A stretch of 34,930 bases of DNA, taken from positions 1-34,930 of the forward strand of contig CAZSRF010000027.1 in the NCBI GenBank assembly GCA_964609155.1, in the 5' to 3' direction. Under the pieces are notes generated by a model. The model saw only the letters and a program-made list of their open reading frames with translations. It did no database searches and was not told the DNA's origin. Source of the DNA: JAGOUU01 sp964609155. Its GTDB lineage: Bacteria; Pseudomonadota; Gammaproteobacteria; JAGOUU01. Shown in pieces: positions 1 to 6,882 of the stretch (position 1 is its first letter; the number at the start of each line of letters is the position of its first letter). A program made the position numbers and the translations under genes.

Positions 1-54
1 GAACTTCAGCCTTCCAAGCTGATAGCGTGGGTTCGATTCCCATCACCCGCTCCA
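1..54 (+). tRNA. tRNA-Gly (anticodon TCC), 3' part, cut by window edge
   Basis: The window opens inside a tRNA gene. The anticodon stem TCAGC/GCTGA encloses the loop CTTCCAA (11-17), with anticodon TCC at 13-15. A T arm with the usual TTCGATT loop follows, then the 3' acceptor strand CACCCGC, discriminator T and an encoded CCA ending at 54. The order matches gammaproteobacterial tRNA-Gly(TCC). The 5' acceptor and most of the D arm lie outside the window. Confidence 0.93.
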
Positions 55-71
55 ATAAAATTATATATCTT

Positions 72-995
72 ATGCCTGTTGCATTAACTATTGGGCCAAA
101 TCAAGAAATAGATTTAAAATCAATCTCTGAATTAGGCAAGAAATCTGAGTATACCGGCGTCTATGATCCTAGTAAGCTACTGCCAATAGCTAGAGCACAA
201 AAACGCATTGAAATAGGCATTGATCCAAGTAAGTTGCCATTTTATGGCTATGATAGCTGGAATCATTATGAAGTTTCATGGTTAAATATTAAAGGCAAAC
301 CCATGGTTGCTTTAGCAGAAATTTCGTATGACTGTGAGTCTACGCATATCATAGAATCAAAATCATTTAAATTATATTTTAATAGCTTTAATAATACAAA
401 AATCCAGAGTGCTCAATTATTAGAACAGATTATTCGCCAAGATGTTTCGCAGTTGATTGGCTCAGATGTTAAGGTAAAAATAAAATTATTAAATAATATA
501 GATCTGAATATTCTAGATCAAAATGAGTCATTGCTAAACTTTCATCATTTAGCTAACCTGGTAAAATGTTTAGATAATATAGATATTGCATGCACAGAGA
601 GTGATTATTTAGTTAACCCTAATTTTTTAATGCTTGATCAAAATACACAAGAGATTGTCGAAGAAGTTTTATTTTCAGATTTACTGAAATCAAACTGCTT
701 AGTTACGCATCAGCCGGACTGGGGAACTTTGTATGTAGCTTATAAGGGCAAGAAAATTAATCATGAGGGATTGCTAAGGTATATTATATCTTATCGCAAT
801 CATAATGAGTTTCATGAGCAGTGCATTGAAAGAATTTTTGTTGATATTATGCAGTATTGTGCTCCAGAAGAATTGACTATTTATGGACGCTATACACGTC
901 GTGGTGGGTTAGATATTAATCCATATAGGACAACTAAAATTGGTCTTGATAGTCTTCTTCTTGACTACATAGGTAAGCGGTTAGTGCGGCAGTAG
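72..995 (+). CDS. queF: NADPH-dependent 7-cyano-7-deazaguanine reductase QueF
   Basis: QueF reduces preQ0 to preQ1, a cytoplasmic step in making the queuosine of tRNA. The protein follows the E. coli long-type (unimodular tunnelling-fold) enzyme throughout. It has the motif ESKSFKLYFNSFNNT, the nucleophile region SNCLVTHQPDWG (catalytic Cys, and the Asp of QPDW), the HNEFHEQC segment with its substrate-binding residues, and the C-terminal RYTRRGGLDINP. From the ATG at 72 it is 307 residues, slightly longer than E. coli. The reading frame stays open back to 27, but that would run into the tRNA, so ATG 72 is chosen. No Shine-Dalgarno is visible in the 17 nt after the tRNA CCA end, so the gene may be cotranscribed with the tRNA and released by tRNA 3' processing. 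A queuosine-precursor-type transporter lies at 21064. Confidence 0.95.
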   Translation: MPVALTIGPNQEIDLKSISELGKKSEYTGVYDPSKLLPIARAQKRIEIGIDPSKLPFYGYDSWNHYEVSWLNIKGKPMVALAEISYDCESTHIIESKSFKLYFNSFNNTKIQSAQLLEQIIRQDVSQLIGSDVKVKIKLLNNIDLNILDQNESLLNFHHLANLVKCLDNIDIACTESDYLVNPNFLMLDQNTQEIVEEVLFSDLLKSNCLVTHQPDWGTLYVAYKGKKINHEGLLRYIISYRNHNEFHEQCIERIFVDIMQYCAPEELTIYGRYTRRGGLDINPYRTTKIGLDSLLLDYIGKRLVRQ

Positions 996-1009
996 CTTTT
1001 CAGTCTGTT

Positions 1010-1405
1010 TTATCTAACCCAGGCAACTGCAAAACTAGTAACAGCGCACAAGATACAACCCCAAACTACATCTATAATGCTAATCCAAACTGGCCATCCT
1101 GCAATGATAGCTAAGTTAGTACAGTTATACACTCCATAGCAAATTAGGCCAAACAAAGCGCCAAAACCCAAGGCATCTAGAACATCTCCATTAGCTTTGG
1201 GTAAAACAAAAAAAGTTATGCCAATAATAAGTGCAAGATAAGCTAGACTTGCGGCAGCATAGTTCGTTGTGGTCATGTGTCTATCTGCTGGCATTAAGAA
1301 ACCAAGGGCATCAAGATAGAATTGCTTACCAAAGAAGCCAAGCCAAAGGCTATCTAAGAGTAATAGTACTAAAGTGGTAAAAAATAGTTGTTTAGCTTGT
1401 AACAT
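1010..1405 (-). CDS. DUF2177 family membrane protein
   Basis: A small, very hydrophobic protein with about four membrane helices. It resembles the DUF2177 family: an N-terminal helix with LDSLWLGFFGK, a central helix ending in a Pro-containing turn, GFGALFGLICYGVYNCTN, and a last helix starting IDVVWG. The frame opens at 1411, but AAGGA (minus strand of 1412-1416) touches that ATG and lies 6 nt from the second ATG at 1405, so 1405 is the likelier start (131 residues). The family has no assigned biochemical function. The gene ends 14 nt from the queF stop, on the opposite strand. Confidence 0.8.
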   Translation of the reverse strand: MLQAKQLFFTTLVLLLLDSLWLGFFGKQFYLDALGFLMPADRHMTTTNYAAASLAYLALIIGITFFVLPKANGDVLDALGFGALFGLICYGVYNCTNLAIIAGWPVWISIIDVVWGCILCAVTSFAVAWVR

Positions 1406-1479
1406 ATTCATCCTTGATAGCAGATCTTATTAGAGTGTTGTGATTACATAGTACTTATGTACTAGAATAAACAGAATTT

Positions 1480-1540
1480 CGCCATAGTTCAATCTAGAAA
1501 TTAAGCTAATTGATCTATTTGATCTATTTGATCTATGGCG
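1480..1540 (-). repeat. Stem-loop containing three 9-bp direct repeats, downstream of rpsI
   Basis: Arms CGCCATAGTTCAA (1480-1492) and its complement ending CTATGGCG (1533-1540) pair over about 13 bp with one mismatch. The 3' arm overlaps three exact tandem copies of TTGATCTAT (1510-1536). The hairpin starts 13 nt after the rpsI stop and may end or stabilise the rplM-rpsI transcript. No clear U tract follows on the minus strand, so a plain intrinsic terminator is not certain. A smaller hairpin TAGTAC/GTACTA lies at 1449-1464. Confidence 0.5.
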
Positions 1541-1552
1541 CAAATGGTGGGA

Positions 1553-2002
1553 CTAACGTTTAGAGAACTGAACTGCTTTACGAGCCTTGCGTAAACCAAC
1601 TTTTTTACGCTCAACTTTACGGGCATCACGAGTAACAAAACCAGCTTTGCGTAAAACGGACTTGTAAGTTGATACTTCTGACTCTGATTCTACTGCAGAT
1701 GCAGAAGGAACCGTTGTTTTGGTGTCGTAATTAATTAATGCACGAGTGATCCCGTGTCTAACAGCGCCTGCTTGCCCAGACGAACCACCACCTTTGACGG
1801 TAATATATAAGTCAAAGTTTTTGTTAACGTCCAGTAGTTCAAGAGGTTGCTTTACTAACATTTGTAAAGTGCTTCTACCGAAGTAATCCTCTAGACTTCT
1901 ATTATTGATTTTAATCTCGCCTTTTCCTGGTTTAAGGAAAACTCTTGCTACAGAACTTTTACGACGACCTGTGCCGTAATACTGTTGTTGTGCTTTTGCC
2001 AT
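1553..2002 (-). CDS. rpsI: 30S ribosomal protein S9 with internal insertion
   Basis: S9 is a small-subunit protein whose C-terminal tail reaches the P site. The sequence shows the family hallmarks: QYYGTGRRKSSVARVF at the N-terminus, RSLEDYFGR, the GGGSSGQAGAVRHGITRAL segment, and the basic end RKKVGLRKARKAVQFSKR. At 149 residues it is longer than the ~130 of E. coli S9. The excess is mainly a Ser/Glu/Thr/Val-rich stretch at about residues 94-111, between ALINYD and the LRKAGF motif, where E. coli has only a short link. The gene lies 20 nt behind rplM and is surely its operon partner. Confidence 0.97.
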   Translation of the reverse strand: MAKAQQQYYGTGRRKSSVARVFLKPGKGEIKINNRSLEDYFGRSTLQMLVKQPLELLDVNKNFDLYITVKGGGSSGQAGAVRHGITRALINYDTKTTVPSASAVESESEVSTYKSVLRKAGFVTRDARKVERKKVGLRKARKAVQFSKR

Positions 2003-2022
2003 ATGTATTTACCTGTGATTAA

Positions 2023-2451
2023 TTAAACTTCTAATGGTATTGGTTGTTGGGCAACATGTGGGTGCTCAGTACCAGCATATACTTTTAGTTTTTTAAACAT
2101 TGCTCGACCTAAAGGATTTTTAGGCAGCATTCCTTTGACAGCTAATTCAATAACTGACTCTGGCTTTTTTTGAATTAGTTTCTCAAACGTCGTTTCTTTC
2201 AGTCCTCCTGGGTATCCAGAATGACGATAGTATACTTTTCTTGTGCTTTTTCGCCCAGTCACGGTTACTTTCTCTGCATTGATAACAACGATAAAGTCGC
2301 CTGTATCAACATGGGGGGTGTATTCAGCCTTATGTTTGCCCTTAAGACGTCGTGCGATTTCTGTAGCAATACGACCTAAAGTTTTATTTTCTGCGTCTAG
2401 CAAATACCAGCCTCTTTCTACGTTCTGAGGCTTTGCGCTAAAAGTTTTCAT
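2023..2451 (-). CDS. rplM: 50S ribosomal protein L13
   Basis: L13 is an early-assembly protein of the large subunit. The 142-residue length equals E. coli L13, and the whole chain aligns: MKTFSAKPQNVERGWYLLDA, LGRIATEIARRLKGKHK, the HVDTGDFIVVINAEK core, YYRHSGYPGGLK and the C-terminal MLPKNPLGRAMFKKLKVY. GGAG lies 6 nt before the ATG on the minus strand. The gene heads the rplM-rpsI operon, preceded by a ~170-nt leader starting at a putative extended -10 promoter. In E. coli this operon is autoregulated at the level of translation; the same is not shown here. Confidence 0.98.
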   Translation of the reverse strand: MKTFSAKPQNVERGWYLLDAENKTLGRIATEIARRLKGKHKAEYTPHVDTGDFIVVINAEKVTVTGRKSTRKVYYRHSGYPGGLKETTFEKLIQKKPESVIELAVKGMLPKNPLGRAMFKKLKVYAGTEHPHVAQQPIPLEV

Positions 2452-2582
2452 TTTGCACTCCAGTAAAAAACAATAAAATCAACATGATAAATCATGCGTC
2501 GCCCTCGCGCTGTTAGGCATTAAATAGTTATTGCATCATGATATCTTAAAGTTAAGATGGCACATGCTCTTATAGCGAGTTT

Positions 2583-2653
2583 GACTACTAAGTAATGAGT
2601 GGTAACAGATACCACCCAAGTAGTCGATTCTAACATATTTTCTATGCTTGCAA
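2583..2653 (-). promoter_or_regulatory. Putative rplM-rpsI promoter and 5' leader hairpin
   Basis: On the minus strand TTGCAA (2653-2648) is followed 15 bp later by TAGAAT (2632-2627), preceded by TG one base upstream, an extended -10 element. Predicted transcription would start near 2620. Exactly there lies a long imperfect hairpin: outer arms GACTACT/AGTAGTC (2583-2589 with 2619-2625) and an inner stem GTGGTA/TACCAC. The mRNA would thus begin with a stem-loop, leaving about 170 nt of leader before rplM. The rest of the 2452-2872 gap holds the HU promoter region and nothing else recognised. Confidence 0.5.
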
Positions 2654-2872
2654 AATTAATATTTAATAAATTAATTTTTTATAAAAAGCAGTCTTATCAG
2701 AGATGGCTTACGGTAACTATCGTAAAAATCGTACGTTTTTTTCAGTTAGAGCAGCTTAAGAAATCTTAAAATTATTAGTTTTTAATATGACTTTTTCAAA
2801 TGTTCGGCTATATTCTGTTTGTATACATAATTTGTCTGGTTAACGTTAATTTGAAACAATAAGGATATTTAA

Positions 2873-3319
2873 ATGAACACACGTAAAGCTACCCGGAAAA
2901 CCACTCGTTCGAAAACAAAAAAAGTTGCAGCACGTAAACCTGCATTACGTACGGCAAAAACTAAATCTAGAAGTACTGCTAAAAGCGTAAGCACAAGCAG
3001 TCGCCCAGCTATTCGTACAGCTTGGACTAAAAGTGAAATAATTAGCGGAATTGCTGAAAACACTGGGTTAGCAAAAAAACAAGTTAGCAATGTTTTTTGT
3101 GAATTAGAATCGTTAATTTCTGCGCATATTAGACAAGGTGCTGCTGGAATGTTTACTTTGCCTGGCATTATGAAAGTTATAACAAAGCGTAAGCCAGCTA
3201 CTAAAGCACGCAAAGGTATTAACCCATTTAGTGGTGAAGAGGTTATGTTTAAAGCTAAACCTGCTCGCACTATCGTAAAGATTAGACCATTGAAAAAAGT
3301 TAAAGAAATGGTTTGTTAG
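2873..3319 (+). CDS. HU/IHF-like DNA-binding protein with basic N-terminal tail
   Basis: Residues ~1-48 are a low-complexity tail rich in Lys, Arg, Thr, Ala and Ser (starting MNTRKATRKTTRSKTKK), like the tail of eukaryotic H1. Residues ~50-148 form an HU-type domain: WTKSEIISGIAENTGLAKKQV, the GMFTLPGIMKV segment, the DNA-binding arm region with NPFSGEE, and the end KVRPLKK-like KIRPLKKVKEMV. Similar tailed HU proteins occur in several gammaproteobacteria. It should act as a nucleoid-structuring protein. AAGGA lies 8 nt before the ATG. A hairpin at 3344-3375 probably ends the transcript. The exact biological role of this paralogue cannot be read from sequence. Confidence 0.88.
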   Translation: MNTRKATRKTTRSKTKKVAARKPALRTAKTKSRSTAKSVSTSSRPAIRTAWTKSEIISGIAENTGLAKKQVSNVFCELESLISAHIRQGAAGMFTLPGIMKVITKRKPATKARKGINPFSGEEVMFKAKPARTIVKIRPLKKVKEMVC

Positions 3320-3343
3320 TATTTGTGGAATAAAGTTATTAGA

Positions 3344-3375
3344 GCATAAAGACATAATATATTTTGTCTTTATGC
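3344..3375 (+). terminator. Hairpin between convergent genes
   Basis: A perfect 11-bp inverted repeat GCATAAAGACA (3344-3354) / TGTCTTTATGC (3365-3375) with a 10-nt loop, followed by TTCCTCTTCT. It sits between the HU-like gene and the convergent gene ending at 3384, so it may end both transcripts, though neither side has a strong U run. Confidence 0.6.
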
Positions 3376-3383
3376 TTCCTCTT

Positions 3384-4316
3384 CTATCTGTGCGGAGTTG
3401 TGTGACTGATAGTCTCTATTCGTTCTTTTCTCCAAGGCAAGTACGGTGTCACGTGTTTAAGAAGTTTTATATTTCCTGGGGTCGATAATCTTTCCATAGC
3501 ATCAAGTAGTCGATCATCGCATGCTGCAAACTCATCGTTAGTTAATTTTTCGTTTTGCCATAATTTTCTAATAGCAGTTAATTCTGTCGAATATAGAGAA
3601 TATTTCTGTCCAAATCTAGCTGGGTTAACAAAATCTGATAATACATCAAATGTTCCACCTACAAAGGCTTTTGTCTGAGGTGACATAGTTAATACAGCGT
3701 GAGGATGAGCCAGCTGAGTATGATCAGTTCTTACAAATCTCTCTCGGGAAGTAATAATGTTGTTATATCTTGCTAGAGGGGACATTGTGGGATCTGTAAT
3801 AGCTTTATGTAAAGGTAAGTAAGCGTCATATCCTATAATACGGTAAGTTGCATACGACACAGCGCTACCTTTGGCCAGTTCATATGCTTCTTTGTTTGCT
3901 TGCTCTTTGGCCATGTGAGCTGTGAGATATTTTTTCTTTTCAAGTACACTTCCAGTCTCCATAGGAGGAGGTGGTGGCAAAGGCTCATAAGCTGGGGGTG
4001 TCCATGTGGGTAATGGATCAGGTGCGATTGTTTTCTCTGATTTGGGTGGTGTTTGAACTGGTGTATGTTGTGGAGTAACTGGAGCGCGTGTTAGTGTGCG
4101 CTCTGTTACATCAATACCTTGTGCAGCAAAAGCAGCGATTACCTCAGGTGGATGTCCTTTAACTGATGCATCAAAGAGAGGTGTAGCTGGAAATTTGGGT
4201 GAGCTAGCTATTGGCGTTGAAGGATGTGTGCTGGTTGGGGTGTTGACTGGAGATCTCACAACAGTTGACGCTATTTCTGACTCATCTAGCGTAGGAGTAT
4301 CTTCACGTATTTCCAC
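3384..4316 (-). CDS. Unknown Pro/Thr-rich protein (possibly the 3' part of a split gene)
   Basis: Not recognised. From a GTG start (4316) the product is 310 residues. Residues ~1-125 are disordered in character, very rich in Pro, Thr and Ser, with a PLPPPPP run near residue 115. Residues ~126-310 look alpha-helical, with Lys/Glu-rich helices and no signal peptide or membrane segment. AGGA stands 8 nt before the GTG, which supports this start. However, the same frame is open a further 26 codons upstream without ATG and reads like folded protein (LEFLSLYDDVKKIRTGL), overlapping the end of the 70-residue frame upstream. The two frames may therefore be one gene broken by a 1-nt shift. Cytoplasmic location or export by a dedicated secretion system are both possible; the latter is speculation. 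Confidence 0.6.
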   Translation of the reverse strand: MEIREDTPTLDESEIASTVVRSPVNTPTSTHPSTPIASSPKFPATPLFDASVKGHPPEVIAAFAAQGIDVTERTLTRAPVTPQHTPVQTPPKSEKTIAPDPLPTWTPPAYEPLPPPPPMETGSVLEKKKYLTAHMAKEQANKEAYELAKGSAVSYATYRIIGYDAYLPLHKAITDPTMSPLARYNNIITSRERFVRTDHTQLAHPHAVLTMSPQTKAFVGGTFDVLSDFVNPARFGQKYSLYSTELTAIRKLWQNEKLTNDEFAACDDRLLDAMERLSTPGNIKLLKHVTPYLPWRKERIETISHTTPHR

Positions 4317-4353
4317 TAACCCGGTCCTAATTTTCTTAACGTCATCGTAGAGG

Positions 4354-4566
4354 CTAAGAAATTCTAGTGCCCAAACGTTTGATTGGACCTTTGTTTAGAC
4401 TCTTTTTGGCAAACTCTTGTAGCTGTTTTAATCCTTCATTCCCTGGATCGGAGCGCACGCCTGTACTGTCAAGTGCTTTAGATTTCACAACAATCTCCAG
4501 CAGCTCCTGTGCCTGAGCATCAGTGAGAGACAGAATTTCACCAGCTACTGTAATTGTGTAAGCCAT
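4354..4566 (-). CDS. Small unknown protein (possibly the 5' part of a split gene)
   Basis: A 70-residue frame starting MAYTITVAGEILSLTDAQAQ. The N-terminus has a short beta-hairpin-like start followed by an amphipathic helix (LTDAQAQELLEIVVKSKAL), and the end is basic. AGGTTCC precedes the ATG by a few bases. It lies 37 nt upstream of the GTG of the next gene on the same strand. The +1 frame takes over as an open frame at 4394, before this frame's stop at 4354, so a single ancestral protein of roughly 385 residues is plausible. No family was recognised. Confidence 0.55.
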   Translation of the reverse strand: MAYTITVAGEILSLTDAQAQELLEIVVKSKALDSTGVRSDPGNEGLKQLQEFAKKSLNKGPIKRLGTRIS

Positions 4567-4661
4567 AGGAACCTCACATCAAGACTTGGTCGTTTAGACA
4601 ACTCGATGCTTCAATAGTTCGATGGTAATTTTAAAATTATGTAACTGGTTGATTTGGTTAG

Positions 4662-4985
4662 TTAGTACTCAGTTATTTTTCCACGTAATGACGGTGGCAC
4701 AGGAGTGATAGTTAAATCCCCGTGTAATTTTGTCGATTCTAAAGGATAAAGAGCCTGAGGTTCAATATTATCAGCAATGTATTTGGGAAGTGATATATTT
4801 TGGGTTGCCTTGGCGAGTTTGTAGTGATTGGGGTTAGTATCAAACACATCATAATCGCTATCTTGAGATGGCTTTTTAAAGGCCATTTTGTTAAGTTGCG
4901 TATTAGCGCAGCCAGCAAGCGCTAAGGTGGATATTAATATTAAAAGAAAATAATTTAATAGTGCAGTACTTTTGTTCATAAACAT
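4662..4985 (-). CDS. Short BamC-like outer-membrane lipoprotein
   Basis: A 107-residue lipoprotein. The signal peptide ends in the lipobox LAGC (Cys26), and there is no Asp after the Cys, which fits outer-membrane sorting by Lol. The mature part is about 80 residues, has no folded-domain look, and ends with TPVPPSLRG, reminiscent of the VPP.L motif in the N-terminal segment of BamC. The gene directly follows dapA (25 nt), the place bamC holds in E. coli. E. coli BamC is ~344 residues with an unstructured N-terminal part that binds BamD and two helix-grip domains; here only the first part would remain. The identity as a reduced BamC is inference from position and motif. A second ATG at 4979 is an alternative start. 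Confidence 0.65.
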   Translation of the reverse strand: MFMNKSTALLNYFLLILISTLALAGCANTQLNKMAFKKPSQDSDYDVFDTNPNHYKLAKATQNISLPKYIADNIEPQALYPLESTKLHGDLTITPVPPSLRGKITEY

Positions 4986-5010
4986 AGTGGTTTAATAATA
5001 GATTGATATG

Positions 5011-5952
5011 TTAATTAATTTGTTTTTGTTTCTTTAAGATACCAGTCAAGATACCAGATTCTTGCAAGCCTGTAACCAGTATATCATGGTATTTATGTTC
5101 AAGAGCTAGTAGTGGTAGGCGACACTCAGGGGTTTTAATTAATTCCAAATAGTACAGGGCCCATTTAACAGGGATAGGGTTAGCACATACAAAAAGCAAC
5201 TTATGCAGGCTACTGATGGGAGCATTAAGCGTATAAGATTGTTGCCAGTGGTTATTTCTTGCTAGACGACAAATCTCTGCAAGTTGTTTTGGTGCTATAT
5301 TCGCTGTGACAGAAATAACACCATGACCACCCGCTTCAAGGAATGGAAGAAGCGTTTCATCATCACCGCTTAAAAGTACAAATTCTTTTGGACATAAGTC
5401 GACTAACTGTTTTATTCGATTTAAATCACTAACAGCTTCTTTAAGGCCAATAATATTGGGGTAAGTGGCGAGCTCTGCAACTGTTTCTGGTTGCATGTCG
5501 CAGGCTGTCCTACTTGGAACATTATAAAGCAAAATAGGTATGTCTATATTATCACTAATAGCCCTATAGTGAGCCAGTAAGCCTTTCTGGGTAGGTTTAT
5601 TGTAATACGGGGTGACAACTAAAGCTCCATCAGCACCCAGGCTTTGGGCGTGCTGAGTAAGCTCTATGGTGCTTTGGGTGCAATTAAGGCCTGTGCCCAC
5701 AATAATAGGAAGCCTGCCTTGAGCCTGAGTGATGACATGCCTAATAATTGCTTCTCGCTCAAGCAATGAAACGGTTGCAGCTTCTCCAGTAGTGCCTAAA
5801 ATAACTAAGCCATCTGTTTGGTTAGTTATATGAAAATCGATAAGGTTGGTTAAATCTTCAAAATCAATTTTTCCTTGATTATCCATGGGGGTTACAAGAG
5901 CAACGAGGCTCCCATAAAAGTTAGTATTTATTTTTTTTGTTAACTGCATCAC
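5011..5952 (-). CDS. dapA: 4-hydroxy-tetrahydrodipicolinate synthase
   Basis: DapA condenses pyruvate and aspartate semialdehyde, the first committed step to diaminopimelate and lysine. It is a TIM-barrel class I aldolase-like enzyme. Visible signatures are GTTGEA (Thr54-Thr55), the VTPYYNKP segment, YNVPSRT (Tyr143, Arg148) and the Schiff-base lysine in IGLKEA (Lys171), followed by LLSGDD and GGHGVISVTAN. Length 313 is slightly above the ~292 of E. coli, mostly from both ends. The start is ambiguous: GTG at 5952 or ATG at 5949, with GAGG 7-10 nt upstream. It is divergent from gcvR, as in E. coli, and is followed by the BamC-like lipoprotein gene. Confidence 0.97.
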   Translation of the reverse strand: MMQLTKKINTNFYGSLVALVTPMDNQGKIDFEDLTNLIDFHITNQTDGLVILGTTGEAATVSLLEREAIIRHVITQAQGRLPIIVGTGLNCTQSTIELTQHAQSLGADGALVVTPYYNKPTQKGLLAHYRAISDNIDIPILLYNVPSRTACDMQPETVAELATYPNIIGLKEAVSDLNRIKQLVDLCPKEFVLLSGDDETLLPFLEAGGHGVISVTANIAPKQLAEICRLARNNHWQQSYTLNAPISSLHKLLFVCANPIPVKWALYYLELIKTPECRLPLLALEHKYHDILVTGLQESGILTGILKKQKQIN

Positions 5953-5981
5953 TTTGCTTCCTCTTTCTGCTAGGTGGTGAT

Positions 5982-6009
5982 AATTTATAACGCGTTAGGT
6001 TATTGTCAA
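5982..6009 (-). promoter_or_regulatory. Putative sigma70 promoter of dapA
   Basis: On the minus strand a perfect -35 TTGACA (6009-6004) is followed after 16 bp by TAAATT (5987-5982), 4 of 6 matches to the -10 consensus. This would give a leader of about 25 nt before dapA. Confidence 0.5.
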
Positions 6010-6173
6010 TAAAATCAATATGTTATATAAAAAATAGTCAATATTTTAAAATTTATTATATCTAACACTCTGTACAATAGAAAAAAATAGTGTAAAATTT
6101 CACTATCCAATTCGGTTGAAGTGATAGTTTAATACTTTACTACTATTTTCATTACTATAGGACAGTTGTAGCG

Positions 6174-6797
6174 ATGTCTAATATAGCAAATACTCCAAAA
6201 ATACAGAACCTTATTATAAGCATTATTGGCGACACTCAAGATACTAGTTTACTCCCATTATTCAAGCTTATAAATGATTATGGTGGAAATGTTAATAATA
6301 CTAAAATTAGTCAGTTTGGTAATAAATTTGTTGGCTATGTAGTTATTGAAGGCCGTTGGGATGCTATAACAAAAATTGAGCAGGCAGTGAGTTCCCAATT
6401 AGAGTTCAAATTAAAAGCAAAACTTCAAACTCAAAGAAATACATTAATAAATCACCCTGGAGGAGTACATTCTGAGCACGTTCAGGATACAAACCGTAAT
6501 CTAACTGATGAGTCATCAGAAGAAATAACATATTTACCTTATAATCTATCTGTAAATAATCTTGATGAGCCAGGGCTGGTGCAAAAAATTATTGAATTCT
6601 TTGTCTTACAAGAGATTACTATTCAAGATTTAAATGCTATGACATATGTAACAGAGTTTGGATCTGAACTAGCACAAATTGATATTAAGATAAAAATTCC
6701 TAGTGATGTTCATATTCCTAGCTTAAGAGAACAGTTTGATGTGCTTTGCTATAATGAAAACTTAGATGCATCATTAACTCCTCACAAGACAATTTAA
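6174..6797 (+). CDS. gcvR: GcvR-like ACT-domain regulator
   Basis: The 207-residue protein has two ACT-type regions, residues ~10-75 (NLIISIIGDTQD..LPLFKLINDYGGNV) and ~120-200 (YLPYNLSVNNLDEPGLVQKIIEFF), the layout of E. coli GcvR, which acts with GcvA to repress the glycine cleavage operon. The segment KISQFGNKFVGYVVIEGRWDAITKIE parallels GcvR closely. Its position, divergent from dapA, is the same as in E. coli. It has no DNA-binding domain of its own. Whether it controls gcv genes here cannot be judged, since none lie in the window. Confidence 0.85.
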   Translation: MSNIANTPKIQNLIISIIGDTQDTSLLPLFKLINDYGGNVNNTKISQFGNKFVGYVVIEGRWDAITKIEQAVSSQLEFKLKAKLQTQRNTLINHPGGVHSEHVQDTNRNLTDESSEEITYLPYNLSVNNLDEPGLVQKIIEFFVLQEITIQDLNAMTYVTEFGSELAQIDIKIKIPSDVHIPSLREQFDVLCYNENLDASLTPHKTI

Positions 6798-6820
6798 ATA
6801 ATAATTTTTTTTGTATATTC

Positions 6821-6850
6821 TTGCGTAAATAAATTTATATCCCCTATACT
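6821..6850 (+). promoter_or_regulatory. Putative sigma70 promoter of phoH-like gene
   Basis: TTGCGT (6821-6826), an 18-bp spacer and TATACT (6845-6850). A GGGGG element at 6871-6875 stands 7 nt before the ATG at 6883 and could serve as ribosome binding site, though it could also pair with CCCC at 6841-6844 if that part is transcribed. Confidence 0.5.
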
Positions 6851-6882
6851 TTAATTGTGAGCATAATTTTGGGGGTATACGA

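Noticed and set aside
27..71. Upstream in-frame extension of queF
   Set aside because: It would start inside the tRNA-Gly T arm; family alignment starts well after the ATG at 72.
1510..1536. CRISPR-like tandem repeats
   Set aside because: The units are 9 bp with no spacers and no cas genes; it is a simple tandem repeat.
2243..2428. Open frame on the plus strand within rplM
   Set aside because: Antisense shadow of a highly conserved ribosomal protein gene, with no family or ribosome binding site.
2869..3355. Minus-strand frames opposite the HU-like gene
   Set aside because: The HU domain on the plus strand is clear; the opposite frames are low-complexity by-products of the Lys/Arg-rich tail.
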